This document shows positions 8,825 through 16,815 of a stretch of DNA of 64,000 nt, one piece after another. The translations under genes were made by a program, and so were the position numbers. The notes under the pieces are model-generated. The model did no database searches and was not told the origin of the DNA. It saw only the letters and a list, made by a program, of their open reading frames with translations. The DNA lies in contig NZ_OY781981.1 in assembly GCF_963677565.1 (NCBI RefSeq), forward strand, positions 3,402,001 to 3,466,000, written 5' to 3'. Position 1 is the stretch's first letter. Each line of letters starts with the position of its first letter. The stretch is from an uncultured Draconibacterium sp. (lineage in GTDB: Bacteria > Bacteroidota > Bacteroidia > Bacteroidales > Prolixibacteraceae).

Positions 8825-10603
8825 TTACTGAACAGCAGGAAGTTTAAAGTAAAATATCGATCCTTCTCCAAGTTCGCCTGTACTGATTATCCCCACTTCG
8901 CCTTCAAGTTTTTCTACAATTCGTTTAACAATTGAGAGCCCGAGTCCGTAACCGGTAGCTTTATCGGGTTGTAACCGCGTGTGTTTTCTAAAGATTTTCA
9001 ATTGCTGATCTTTTGGAATGCCATCGCCATTGTCTTTAATCCAGTATTTTACCTTGCCATCCTCTTCCAAATTGCAACCAACGGTAACTTTCGGAGGTGT
9101 TCCTCCATATTTTAACGCATTGGTAAGTAAATTAATCCAAACCTCTTCAATCCATGGAGCATAAGCCTGTGCATTTATCCAGTCTCCATCAACCTCTATT
9201 TCAGCTTTATAGTCGGTAACGATATCAGTAATTTGATTGATGGCAGCCAGGTAAACCTCTTCCATTTTAATTGGTTCAGTTTCCACATCTCCATGACCTG
9301 CTGTGGCCATTTTTAATAATTCGTTGGTAACGGTTATGGTTTGCTGTGCCGATTCCTTTACCATTTTCGAAAACTCTTGTATTATGCCCATGTCATTCTC
9401 TTCCACTGCCTCAAGAATGATATCGCTTGACGAATAGATTATTCCCAACGAATTTTTTAGATCATGTGCAAGTGTATGTGCATAAGCATCAAGGTCGTCG
9501 ATCAGTTTTTCATTTCTTTTTATTTCTTCGGTAAGTTGTTTATTCTTTTGTTTGAGTTTTACTTCAGCAGTCCGAATCGATGTAACATCAGTTACCACCA
9601 TAAGTTTTCCCGTAATTTGTCCTAACTGGTTTTGTATCGGCGATATTTTTATCTGGTAATAGTTGAGTTTCTTCCCGGTAACTAAAGCCAGATTAACCAA
9701 ATTTTCTTCGCCGGAATCCATTAATTTAATAATTTGAGGGTAGTTTTTAAATGTTTGACTAAAAACGGAATGAAATGTACTATGCCCATCAAGATTGAAG
9801 GTTTGAATAAGTGAGGGATTTGCCGTTTCAATAATACCATTCGAATTAACCACTAAAACTCCTTCGTTCATGGTATCAAGAAGTTTTTCCTGGGCCAGCG
9901 GAATAAGTTCAAATATCTTGTACCGAAAAATGCCTAATGCGATTAGTAATCCTGTTAACACAAATGAAACTGTCGTCCAGTCGAAACCGGGAAACGGGTT
10001 CAGGTTAAATACATAAATCAGGTTGGCAACAACAGGAATTGCAGAAGCTATCAATAAAATACGAAGTTGCTTTTTATAAAAACTCGTAAAACTTGAGATT
10101 GAACTAATAAGGTTTATAATTCCTGAAGCAATTAAAATGAAAGTGTAGAGGTAGAAAACCCAGAACCAAAAACCATGTTTGTAATGCAGTATATTTGCGT
10201 TGCTGTCTAGCCAAAGTTCCTTCCATATTAAATGGTGTTTATCGTTGGTAAAAACAAGCAACAGTGTCACAAGCGGAAGGATAAGCGTGATGATTATATT
10301 GCGCTTACTTACCAGGTGGAATTTTTGGCTGAAGGCTGTTGTAAAAAAGAAATATGATACCGGAATGAATGCAATACCAAGATAAGACATTTGTGAGAAA
10401 AAGATTTTCTCCTCTATATCGGGGGTGCTAAATTCAAATGCATAACTAAAAGCCCAAATGGCCACGAAGATTTCGAGTAGGATAAGAAACCTGACTTCTG
10501 TTGCATGTCTGAATTTCCATAACAGAATGCATGTACCAATGGCGGCTATTGCCGTAACCAGCTGAATAATACTGTTTATTGGTAACGATCCGAACATGGG
10601 CAA
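8825..10603 (-). CDS. Sensor histidine kinase, 7TM type with PAS domain
   Basis: The 592-aa membrane sensor has about seven hydrophobic segments over residues 1-225, matching the N-terminal 7TM region of histidine kinases. A PAS domain follows at about 235-340 (LLDTMNEGVLVVNSNGIIET), then a short coiled coil, a HisKA domain with phospho-acceptor His in HTLAHDLKNSLG, and an ATPase domain with N box (NLLTNALKYGG), G1 (IKDNGDGIP) and G2 (GYGLGLSIVKRIVE). No response regulator lies nearby, so it is an orphan. The start at 10603 could be replaced by the Met two codons on. The ligand is unknown. Confidence 0.9.
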   Translation of the reverse strand: MPMFGSLPINSIIQLVTAIAAIGTCILLWKFRHATEVRFLILLEIFVAIWAFSYAFEFSTPDIEEKIFFSQMSYLGIAFIPVSYFFFTTAFSQKFHLVSKRNIIITLILPLVTLLLVFTNDKHHLIWKELWLDSNANILHYKHGFWFWVFYLYTFILIASGIINLISSISSFTSFYKKQLRILLIASAIPVVANLIYVFNLNPFPGFDWTTVSFVLTGLLIALGIFRYKIFELIPLAQEKLLDTMNEGVLVVNSNGIIETANPSLIQTFNLDGHSTFHSVFSQTFKNYPQIIKLMDSGEENLVNLALVTGKKLNYYQIKISPIQNQLGQITGKLMVVTDVTSIRTAEVKLKQKNKQLTEEIKRNEKLIDDLDAYAHTLAHDLKNSLGIIYSSSDIILEAVEENDMGIIQEFSKMVKESAQQTITVTNELLKMATAGHGDVETEPIKMEEVYLAAINQITDIVTDYKAEIEVDGDWINAQAYAPWIEEVWINLLTNALKYGGTPPKVTVGCNLEEDGKVKYWIKDNGDGIPKDQQLKIFRKHTRLQPDKATGYGLGLSIVKRIVEKLEGEVGIISTGELGEGSIFYFKLPAVQ

Positions 10604-10620
10604 GCGTCAGTTTTGAATAA

Positions 10621-10628
10621 CAAATGTA
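10621..10628 (-). promoter_or_regulatory. Putative -7 element for the histidine kinase gene
   Basis: On the minus strand TACATTTG matches TAnnTTTG perfectly and lies 17 nt before the start codon at 10603. No clear -33 TTG is seen at the usual distance. Confidence 0.4.
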
Positions 10629-10784
10629 AATAAATAAAAGCATTCATTTTAAACATGTTGGTTTCTTTTAAAAAGATTAATTTTCATTTTTGAATACAAG
10701 CAACACTGCTCAAAGTGCATTTAATCATTGTTTTATTACACAAGAATTATTCTCTTTGATGCTTTAAAAATTACCACTAGTAAG

Positions 10785-12929
10785 ATGAAAAAAAGTTTAT
10801 TGATTTTATTTGTTTTTGCAAGCATTCTTCAGCTTTCGGCAAAAGAAGGAATGTGGATTCCTTTATTGCTTGAAAAGTATAATCTGGCAGAGATGCAGGA
10901 AATGGGATTCAAACTTACCGTTAATGATATTTACGATGTGAACCACTCGAGCATGAAAGATGCTGTTGTAATATTTGGCGGCGGGTGTACCGGAGAGCTT
11001 ATTTCTGATGAGGGATTATTAATTACAAACTATCATTGCGGATACAGACAAATTCAATCGCACAGCTCTGTTGAACAAGATTACCTCACTGATGGTTTTT
11101 GGGCCATGAACAAAGAAGAAGAACTCGCGAATGAACGTTTAACGGTGAGTTTTTTGGAGTACATGAAAGATGTTACCGATTTGGTAATGCAGGATACCGA
11201 AAACCTGGAAGGAGAGGAAAAGGATAAAAAAATTACTGAAAACACTGAGGATATTCTAAAAGAGGCAAGAGAAGAGGGGAAATATTCAGCTTCGGTAAAA
11301 CCGCTGTTTTATGGAAACCAGTACTTTTTGTATGTATATAAAATTTACAAAGATGTTCGTTTGGTAGGAGCACCTCCTTCAGCCATTGGAAAATTTGGCG
11401 GCGACACCGATAACTGGATGTGGCCGCGTCATACAGGAGATTTTTCTGTATTCCGTATTTATGCCGACGAAAACAATGAACCAGCAGAATATTCGCCCGA
11501 CAATGTTCCGTTTAAACCAAAGAAATTCTTCCCGGTGTCGATGAAAGGTGTAGAACCCGGCGACTTTACAATGGTTTTTGGAAATCCGGGATCTACTATG
11601 CAATACTGGCCGCACCAGGCAGTTGACCTTACAATGAACCAGCGTGACCCGGATCGTATAATGCTGCGCGATATTAAACTGGATATTATTGGAAATGATA
11701 TGGAGTCTGATCCAAAGATACGTATTCAGTATTCAGCAAAATACCAATCGATAAGTAATGCATGGAAAAAGTGGCAGGGCGAAATTAATGGATTAAAACG
11801 TTTGGATGCTATTAATAAAAAGCTTGCTTATGAAGAAGATTTTAAAAAGTGGGCACAGCAAAATAATACATGGGAAACGGAATATAAACCGGTTTTTGAT
11901 GCTTTTGATAAGCAATATGCCGACTATGCTAATTACATAAAAGCTTACGATTATTACCGGGAAATAGTAATGAGCGGAGTAGAGGTGTTTAAACAGGCAC
12001 GCACCATTAATTCAATCATTAATAATATTGAGAACAACCAGGGAGAAAGAGCTGAAAGTATGCGTTCAGCTATGCTGAAAGGGCTTTCCGGGTTTTACAA
12101 AGATTTTAACCAACCAACCGACGAAGCATTGTTTGTTGCACTGATGCCGGAGTTGGTTAATGGCCTCGATGCTTCGTTTTTACCTGCTGAAGTGGTGGAA
12201 ACAATTCAGCAACTTAACGATGAAAAACTGATAAAAAAAGTGTACCGAAAATCGGTATTAACCGATCGCGAAAAGCTGGAAGATCTGCTTGATAACGGAT
12301 CGGAAAAACAATTGTTGAAATTGCGCAAAGATCCGATTATTGCCATGTTCAACCAGCTGAACTTTATTTACGAAAAGGATATTATTCCGGAGGTTCGGAA
12401 GATCAACAAATCAATCGACAACAACATGAAGGTATACATGGCTGGATTAATGGAAATGAAAAAGGACCAGGCTTTCTATCCGGACGCCAACCTAACTTTG
12501 CGAGTAGCCTACGGAAAAGTTGAAGGATACGAACCAAAGGATGGCGTGAAGTATAAATATTACACAACACTCAGCGGCATAATGGAAAAAGACAACCCCG
12601 AAATATATGATTACGATGTGCCTGACCAGCTTAAAAAATTATACGCTGAAAAAGATTTTGGAAAGTACGAAGTAAATGGTGATGTTCCGGTTTGTTTTCT
12701 TGCATCGAACCATACTACAGGTGGCAACTCCGGTAGTCCGGTAGTAAATGGAAACGGCGAACTTATTGGAGTTAATTTCGACAGAACCTGGGAGAGTACT
12801 ATGAGCGATATTATGTACGACCCGGACAGGTGTCGCAACATCTCAATTGATATCCGATATGCACTGTTTATAATCGATAAGTTTGCTGGTGCGGGATATT
12901 TATTGGATGAAATGGATATTGTGGAATAA
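10785..12929 (+). CDS. S46 family dipeptidyl-peptidase, DPP11-type (Asp/Glu-specific)
   Basis: This secreted dipeptidyl-peptidase removes dipeptides from oligopeptides in the periplasm. The start at 10785 gives a clean signal peptide (MKKSLLILFVFASILQLSA); an in-frame ATG at 10728 would add 19 residues ahead of it. The triad is visible: His in TNYHCGYRQIQSHSS, Asp in FGGDTDNWMWPRHTGDF and Ser in TGGNSGSPVVNG. The specificity loop after the Ser reads NFDRTWESTMSDIMYD. In this family an Arg there marks DPP11, which prefers Asp/Glu at P1, while DPP7 has Gly. At 714 aa its length is typical. It probably supports growth on proteins and peptides. Confidence 0.92.
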   Translation: MKKSLLILFVFASILQLSAKEGMWIPLLLEKYNLAEMQEMGFKLTVNDIYDVNHSSMKDAVVIFGGGCTGELISDEGLLITNYHCGYRQIQSHSSVEQDYLTDGFWAMNKEEELANERLTVSFLEYMKDVTDLVMQDTENLEGEEKDKKITENTEDILKEAREEGKYSASVKPLFYGNQYFLYVYKIYKDVRLVGAPPSAIGKFGGDTDNWMWPRHTGDFSVFRIYADENNEPAEYSPDNVPFKPKKFFPVSMKGVEPGDFTMVFGNPGSTMQYWPHQAVDLTMNQRDPDRIMLRDIKLDIIGNDMESDPKIRIQYSAKYQSISNAWKKWQGEINGLKRLDAINKKLAYEEDFKKWAQQNNTWETEYKPVFDAFDKQYADYANYIKAYDYYREIVMSGVEVFKQARTINSIINNIENNQGERAESMRSAMLKGLSGFYKDFNQPTDEALFVALMPELVNGLDASFLPAEVVETIQQLNDEKLIKKVYRKSVLTDREKLEDLLDNGSEKQLLKLRKDPIIAMFNQLNFIYEKDIIPEVRKINKSIDNNMKVYMAGLMEMKKDQAFYPDANLTLRVAYGKVEGYEPKDGVKYKYYTTLSGIMEKDNPEIYDYDVPDQLKKLYAEKDFGKYEVNGDVPVCFLASNHTTGGNSGSPVVNGNGELIGVNFDRTWESTMSDIMYDPDRCRNISIDIRYALFIIDKFAGAGYLLDEMDIVE

Positions 12930-12961
12930 TTGAAGCCGGATAGGCTTTTTGCTTATGGTTT

Positions 12962-13006
12962 GTAGTACACAATTCAGTAAAAATGAAATTCTGGATTGTG
13001 TACTAC
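12962..13006 (+). repeat. Long intergenic hairpin
   Basis: Arms at 12962-12977 and 12991-13006 pair over 16 positions with one G-T type mismatch, around a 13-nt loop. No T tract follows, so it is not a standard terminator. It could stop transcription by another route or protect the mRNA 3' end. A weak 4-bp hairpin with five T residues lies earlier, at about 12934-12950. The rest of 12930-13209 is AT-rich and holds nothing else I recognise. Confidence 0.6.
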
Positions 13007-13209
13007 TACTGAAATTTAATCTATTTTGAAGCCAATCTCATCTTTTTATACCTCTTGATTTTAAAAATATAGAATATTTTTACAGTTGATCGAAGTGTTA
13101 ATCCACGGTATATTTTTATTAAAAGAGAAGTTTTAAAATTACCTGGATTTTTAAAGTGGCTTTCGTTTTACAATATCCGAAGTCAACGATTTTTTTCATT
13201 GTTAAGGGT

Positions 13210-16200
13210 ATGAGGTATATAAAATCGATTAAGAAAAAATATTGGACTAAATTCCTCCTTCTACTTTGCATATTCATTATTTCAAATGTTTCGTTTGCCC
13301 AAACTGTCGACTTAATTTATGCAGATCCCATTCCGGATAAAGAATTCAAAAGTAAAAACAGTACATGTATTGTTCAGGATGATAACGGTTTTATGTGGAT
13401 TGGGACCGACGACGGACTTTATTGCCTTAAAGGAAACAATTTAAAATGTTACTTGGCAGGAGGTGCGGATAGCACTAGTTTATTCGATAACCGGATTCAG
13501 AAACTTTTTATCGATCAATCAGGTTCGCTTTGGGTTATATCAATGAGGGGAGTATGTATTTATAATCCGTATTTGGATAATTTTAGCCGTGTTCTGAATG
13601 GATTTGAATTGGAAGAAGATGGATTTCATCAAATTTCGGCTATTAATCAAGATCAGAACAACAAGATTTATATATCGACCGAAAATTCGATTTACAGTAT
13701 CGATCAACGGCAAAATACACGCGACCTCGTTTACAACAATCCTGAACTCTTGATAACAGACTTTCTTTTCGACGAAAACAATCGCATATGGATTTCCTCA
13801 AATAAAGGAGGATTGACTTGTTTCAATACTTCAGAACAAACATCAGAAAGATATGTAACAAACAAAGCGGATAGCAAGAGTTTAGCCAGCAATGATGTTC
13901 TCGATATTTCTTTAATAGATAATTCTCAACTATGGATTGCAACTTACGGGGGAGGTATCAACGTTATGGACATTAAAACCCGGGAAATAAAACGATATGA
14001 AACGAAAAATTCCTATGCCAATTATGTTTTGTATATCTATTCGGATAATCAGAAAAATATCTGGATTTGCGATTTAGAAGGGTTACGAAGATACGATAAA
14101 GTATCTGATACTTTTGTGAGGATAGAAAGCTCCAATTCTTCGGGAGAGCTAATTGAAGAGTTTCCCTCTCAGATACTTCAAGACAAACAGGGAAATTACT
14201 GGACGGTGAATTCTCTCAGCGGCGTAGGATTAAGATATCCTGCAAAGGGAATAACAATATATGATGAAAATAAGTCAAAGTTTTGGCATACAATCAATAA
14301 TAATATTTCGGCGATCGCTTTTGACGATAATAATGTATGCTGGATTGGAAATGGAAATGATGGTGTCGATGTTTTTGATTTTGGTAATAAGCGTCACCGA
14401 ATTTATCATTCCGACCTGAATGATGCCAAAAGTCTGGGGCTGGGAGCAGTTTTAAGTTTATACAACGACAGCCAAAACAGGATGTGGGTTGGTACCAATC
14501 TCGGGGGATTGCAGTGTTACGACCCGGCAAATGATAATTTTATAACCTATATAAATGATCCACAGGATTCGTTCTCCATTTCGAATAACGACATAAGGGG
14601 AATGGCGGAAGATGCCGATGGTAAATTTTGGGTTATAACACACGGCAAGGGGATTGATTATTTTGATTATCAGGAACAAAAGTTTTACAATTATAACACT
14701 TCAAAAAACGGTTTGTCGAGTAACTGGCCATTCCAGATTCTGCTTGATTCTTCTGAAAACCTGTGGGTAGCAACTCCCAGTGGAGTTAGCGTATTGAAAA
14801 AAGGCGATAAGATATTTACTTGCTATTATAATGTGCCGGAATACTCCACTTCAATTCCTAATGATTACGTAAATTGTTTATTTGAAGACTCAAAAAAGCG
14901 TATATGGATTGGAACATTTTCGGGACTATGCAGATACAACCCTGAGAGCAATGATTTTTATAGGGTTGATCCGGGTTTTCCGGTGCAGAACATCTGTTCT
15001 ATAGAAGAAGACAAAAACGGAAATTTATGGGTGTGTTCAGTTACCGGAATTACCGGTTTTAATCCTGATAATGAGCAGTTAATACTCAGTCTTGACGGGG
15101 GCGACGGACTTCCTGTCGGCATATTTAAACCCAGGAGTAGTGCTAAAAATACCGATAATGTTCTGTTTTTTGGAGGAGATAAAGGAATTGCCGCTTTTGA
15201 TCCGGAAAAACTGATAATAAATACCGAGGTATCTGATGTATTTATAACTGAGATTTTTCTTCAGAATGAAATAGTTGAGAAGTTTGGAGAGAATGAAATT
15301 CTGAAAAAAAGTCCGTTGTTTACGGATGAAATAAACTTAAAACACAACCAAAATTCCATCGGCTTTGAATATTCCTCGACTAACTATGTGGATAACGCAA
15401 AAAATAGATTTAAATACAAACTCGAAGGCCTTGAAGAGAAGTGGATTGAAACAACAGATCCGAATGTTACTTATAATTACTTGCCAGCTGGCGAATACGT
15501 GTTTAGGGTTATTGCTGCGAATAACGACGGTGTGTGGAATAATGAAGGAGCATCGATAAAAGTTGTTATTAGCCCGCCATGGTGGTTCTCGTGGTGGTTT
15601 ATTTTAAGCTTTATTGTATTTCTTATTTTGCTCGTAATTGTGGTTTTCAGATACCGTGTAGCAATTCTTAAAGCTGAAAAACAAAAATTAGAAGATATTG
15701 TCGCAAACAGAACAAAGGTTTTGAACGATAAAAATCGTATTCTGGAATTACAGAAGAAGGAGCTCTACGAAAAAAATTCGTTGCTTACGCAGCAAAAGCA
15801 GCAAATTGAATCACAAGCAACGAAAATAGCAGAGGTGGCTGAAAACCTCTCTAAATTAAATACTGAGCTTACAACAGCTAATACTACAAAAGATAAGCTT
15901 TTTTCCATAATTGCGCATGATCTCTTAAATCCGTTTAATGCAATTTTGGGTTTCTCAGACGTATTAAATGATGGTTATCAACACCTGGATGATGATAAGC
16001 GGGTTGAGATCATAAAACATATACACGAGTCATCGCATAATGCTTTTGATTTGCTTAATAGTTTGTTGCACTGGGCCAGAAGCCAGGATAAAAAAATTGA
16101 ATTTAAATCGGAATATTTAAACATTGCCGACATTTTTGCAAGCGCTCTAACTGAAGTTTCGTCAACTGCTCTAAAAAAGCAGATAACTATTGAAAATAAA

Positions 16201-16575
16201 CTCGAGAATAAAGAGTTGTCCGTATTTTTCGATAAGAACATGATCATGCTTATTTTAAGAAACCTGTTGATGAATGCCTTAAAATTTAGCAATAAAGAAA
16301 GTAGTGTTTATATTGATGCCGTTCAAACCGACTCGGATACAGTACTGTTTTCAGTAAAAGATTTTGGTATTGGAATGCAGTCTGATTATGCAGCCGCCAT
16401 TTTTAAAGATGATTTGAAAATAAGTGCAGCAGAAGGCACAAATGGCGAGAAAGGTGTTGGCCTCGGACTGTCGTTATGCAAAGAATTTGTAACCAGCCAA
16501 AACGGCAAGATATGGGTAGAAAGTGCACCCGGTAAAGGCAGTACATTCTTTTTTACTATTAAGGGACAACAGTAA
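13210..16575 (+). CDS. Reg_prop/Y_Y_Y sensor histidine kinase (no receiver or AraC domain)
   Basis: The start at 13210 gives a signal peptide (MRYIKSIKKKYWTKF then a hydrophobic run to SFAQ); an ATG at 13156 only adds residues. A periplasmic two-propeller sensor follows, built of many repeats with WIGT/WIAT-like signatures (for example FMWIGTDDGLYCL), then a Y_Y_Y domain (FKYKLEGLEEKWIE), one membrane segment near PPWWFSWWFILSFIVFL, a coiled coil, HisKA with His in FSIIAHDLLNPFNAI, and HATPase with N box NLLMNALKFSN and G2 GVGLGLSLCKE. Classic hybrid two-component systems of Bacteroidota also carry receiver and AraC domains. Both are absent here, so signal output must go to a separate regulator. 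Confidence 0.9.
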   Translation: MRYIKSIKKKYWTKFLLLLCIFIISNVSFAQTVDLIYADPIPDKEFKSKNSTCIVQDDNGFMWIGTDDGLYCLKGNNLKCYLAGGADSTSLFDNRIQKLFIDQSGSLWVISMRGVCIYNPYLDNFSRVLNGFELEEDGFHQISAINQDQNNKIYISTENSIYSIDQRQNTRDLVYNNPELLITDFLFDENNRIWISSNKGGLTCFNTSEQTSERYVTNKADSKSLASNDVLDISLIDNSQLWIATYGGGINVMDIKTREIKRYETKNSYANYVLYIYSDNQKNIWICDLEGLRRYDKVSDTFVRIESSNSSGELIEEFPSQILQDKQGNYWTVNSLSGVGLRYPAKGITIYDENKSKFWHTINNNISAIAFDDNNVCWIGNGNDGVDVFDFGNKRHRIYHSDLNDAKSLGLGAVLSLYNDSQNRMWVGTNLGGLQCYDPANDNFITYINDPQDSFSISNNDIRGMAEDADGKFWVITHGKGIDYFDYQEQKFYNYNTSKNGLSSNWPFQILLDSSENLWVATPSGVSVLKKGDKIFTCYYNVPEYSTSIPNDYVNCLFEDSKKRIWIGTFSGLCRYNPESNDFYRVDPGFPVQNICSIEEDKNGNLWVCSVTGITGFNPDNEQLILSLDGGDGLPVGIFKPRSSAKNTDNVLFFGGDKGIAAFDPEKLIINTEVSDVFITEIFLQNEIVEKFGENEILKKSPLFTDEINLKHNQNSIGFEYSSTNYVDNAKNRFKYKLEGLEEKWIETTDPNVTYNYLPAGEYVFRVIAANNDGVWNNEGASIKVVISPPWWFSWWFILSFIVFLILLVIVVFRYRVAILKAEKQKLEDIVANRTKVLNDKNRILELQKKELYEKNSLLTQQKQQIESQATKIAEVAENLSKLNTELTTANTTKDKLFSIIAHDLLNPFNAILGFSDVLNDGYQHLDDDKRVEIIKHIHESSHNAFDLLNSLLHWARSQDKKIEFKSEYLNIADIFASALTEVSSTALKKQITIENKLENKELSVFFDKNMIMLILRNLLMNALKFSNKESSVYIDAVQTDSDTVLFSVKDFGIGMQSDYAAAIFKDDLKISAAEGTNGEKGVGLGLSLCKEFVTSQNGKIWVESAPGKGSTFFFTIKGQQ

Positions 16576-16774
16576 AATATTGGCAGTACACTTCACCTTT
16601 AATTATTTTTCAAAAACGTAAATAACAAAAAGTTGTTGTTCATAAGGGGGCAGTTTACAAGATGCCCTGACAAATTGAATTTACGATGAATATTTTTGTG
16701 ATTAGTAGAATACCAGATTAGGTTGGAATGCAATTAGTCTTTTGTACGGTATTTCTTAAGTCCTGTTTAATTAT

Positions 16775-16807
16775 AATCACCCAATGAAATTTGGTCATTG
16801 GGTGATT
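16775..16807. terminator. Hairpin between convergent genes, possible bidirectional terminator
   Basis: A 13-bp perfect stem (AATCACCCAATGA / TCATTGGGTGATT) with a 7-nt loop lies between the kinase gene on the plus strand and the T9SS gene on the minus strand. T-rich sequence flanks it on both sides but is not a clean T tract. The remainder of 16576-16815 shows no gene. Confidence 0.6.
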
Positions 16808-16815
16808 TATCAGTT

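Noticed and set aside
10728..10784. Upstream start for the S46 peptidase
   Set aside because: The 19 extra residues precede a complete signal peptide and are not typical of the family.
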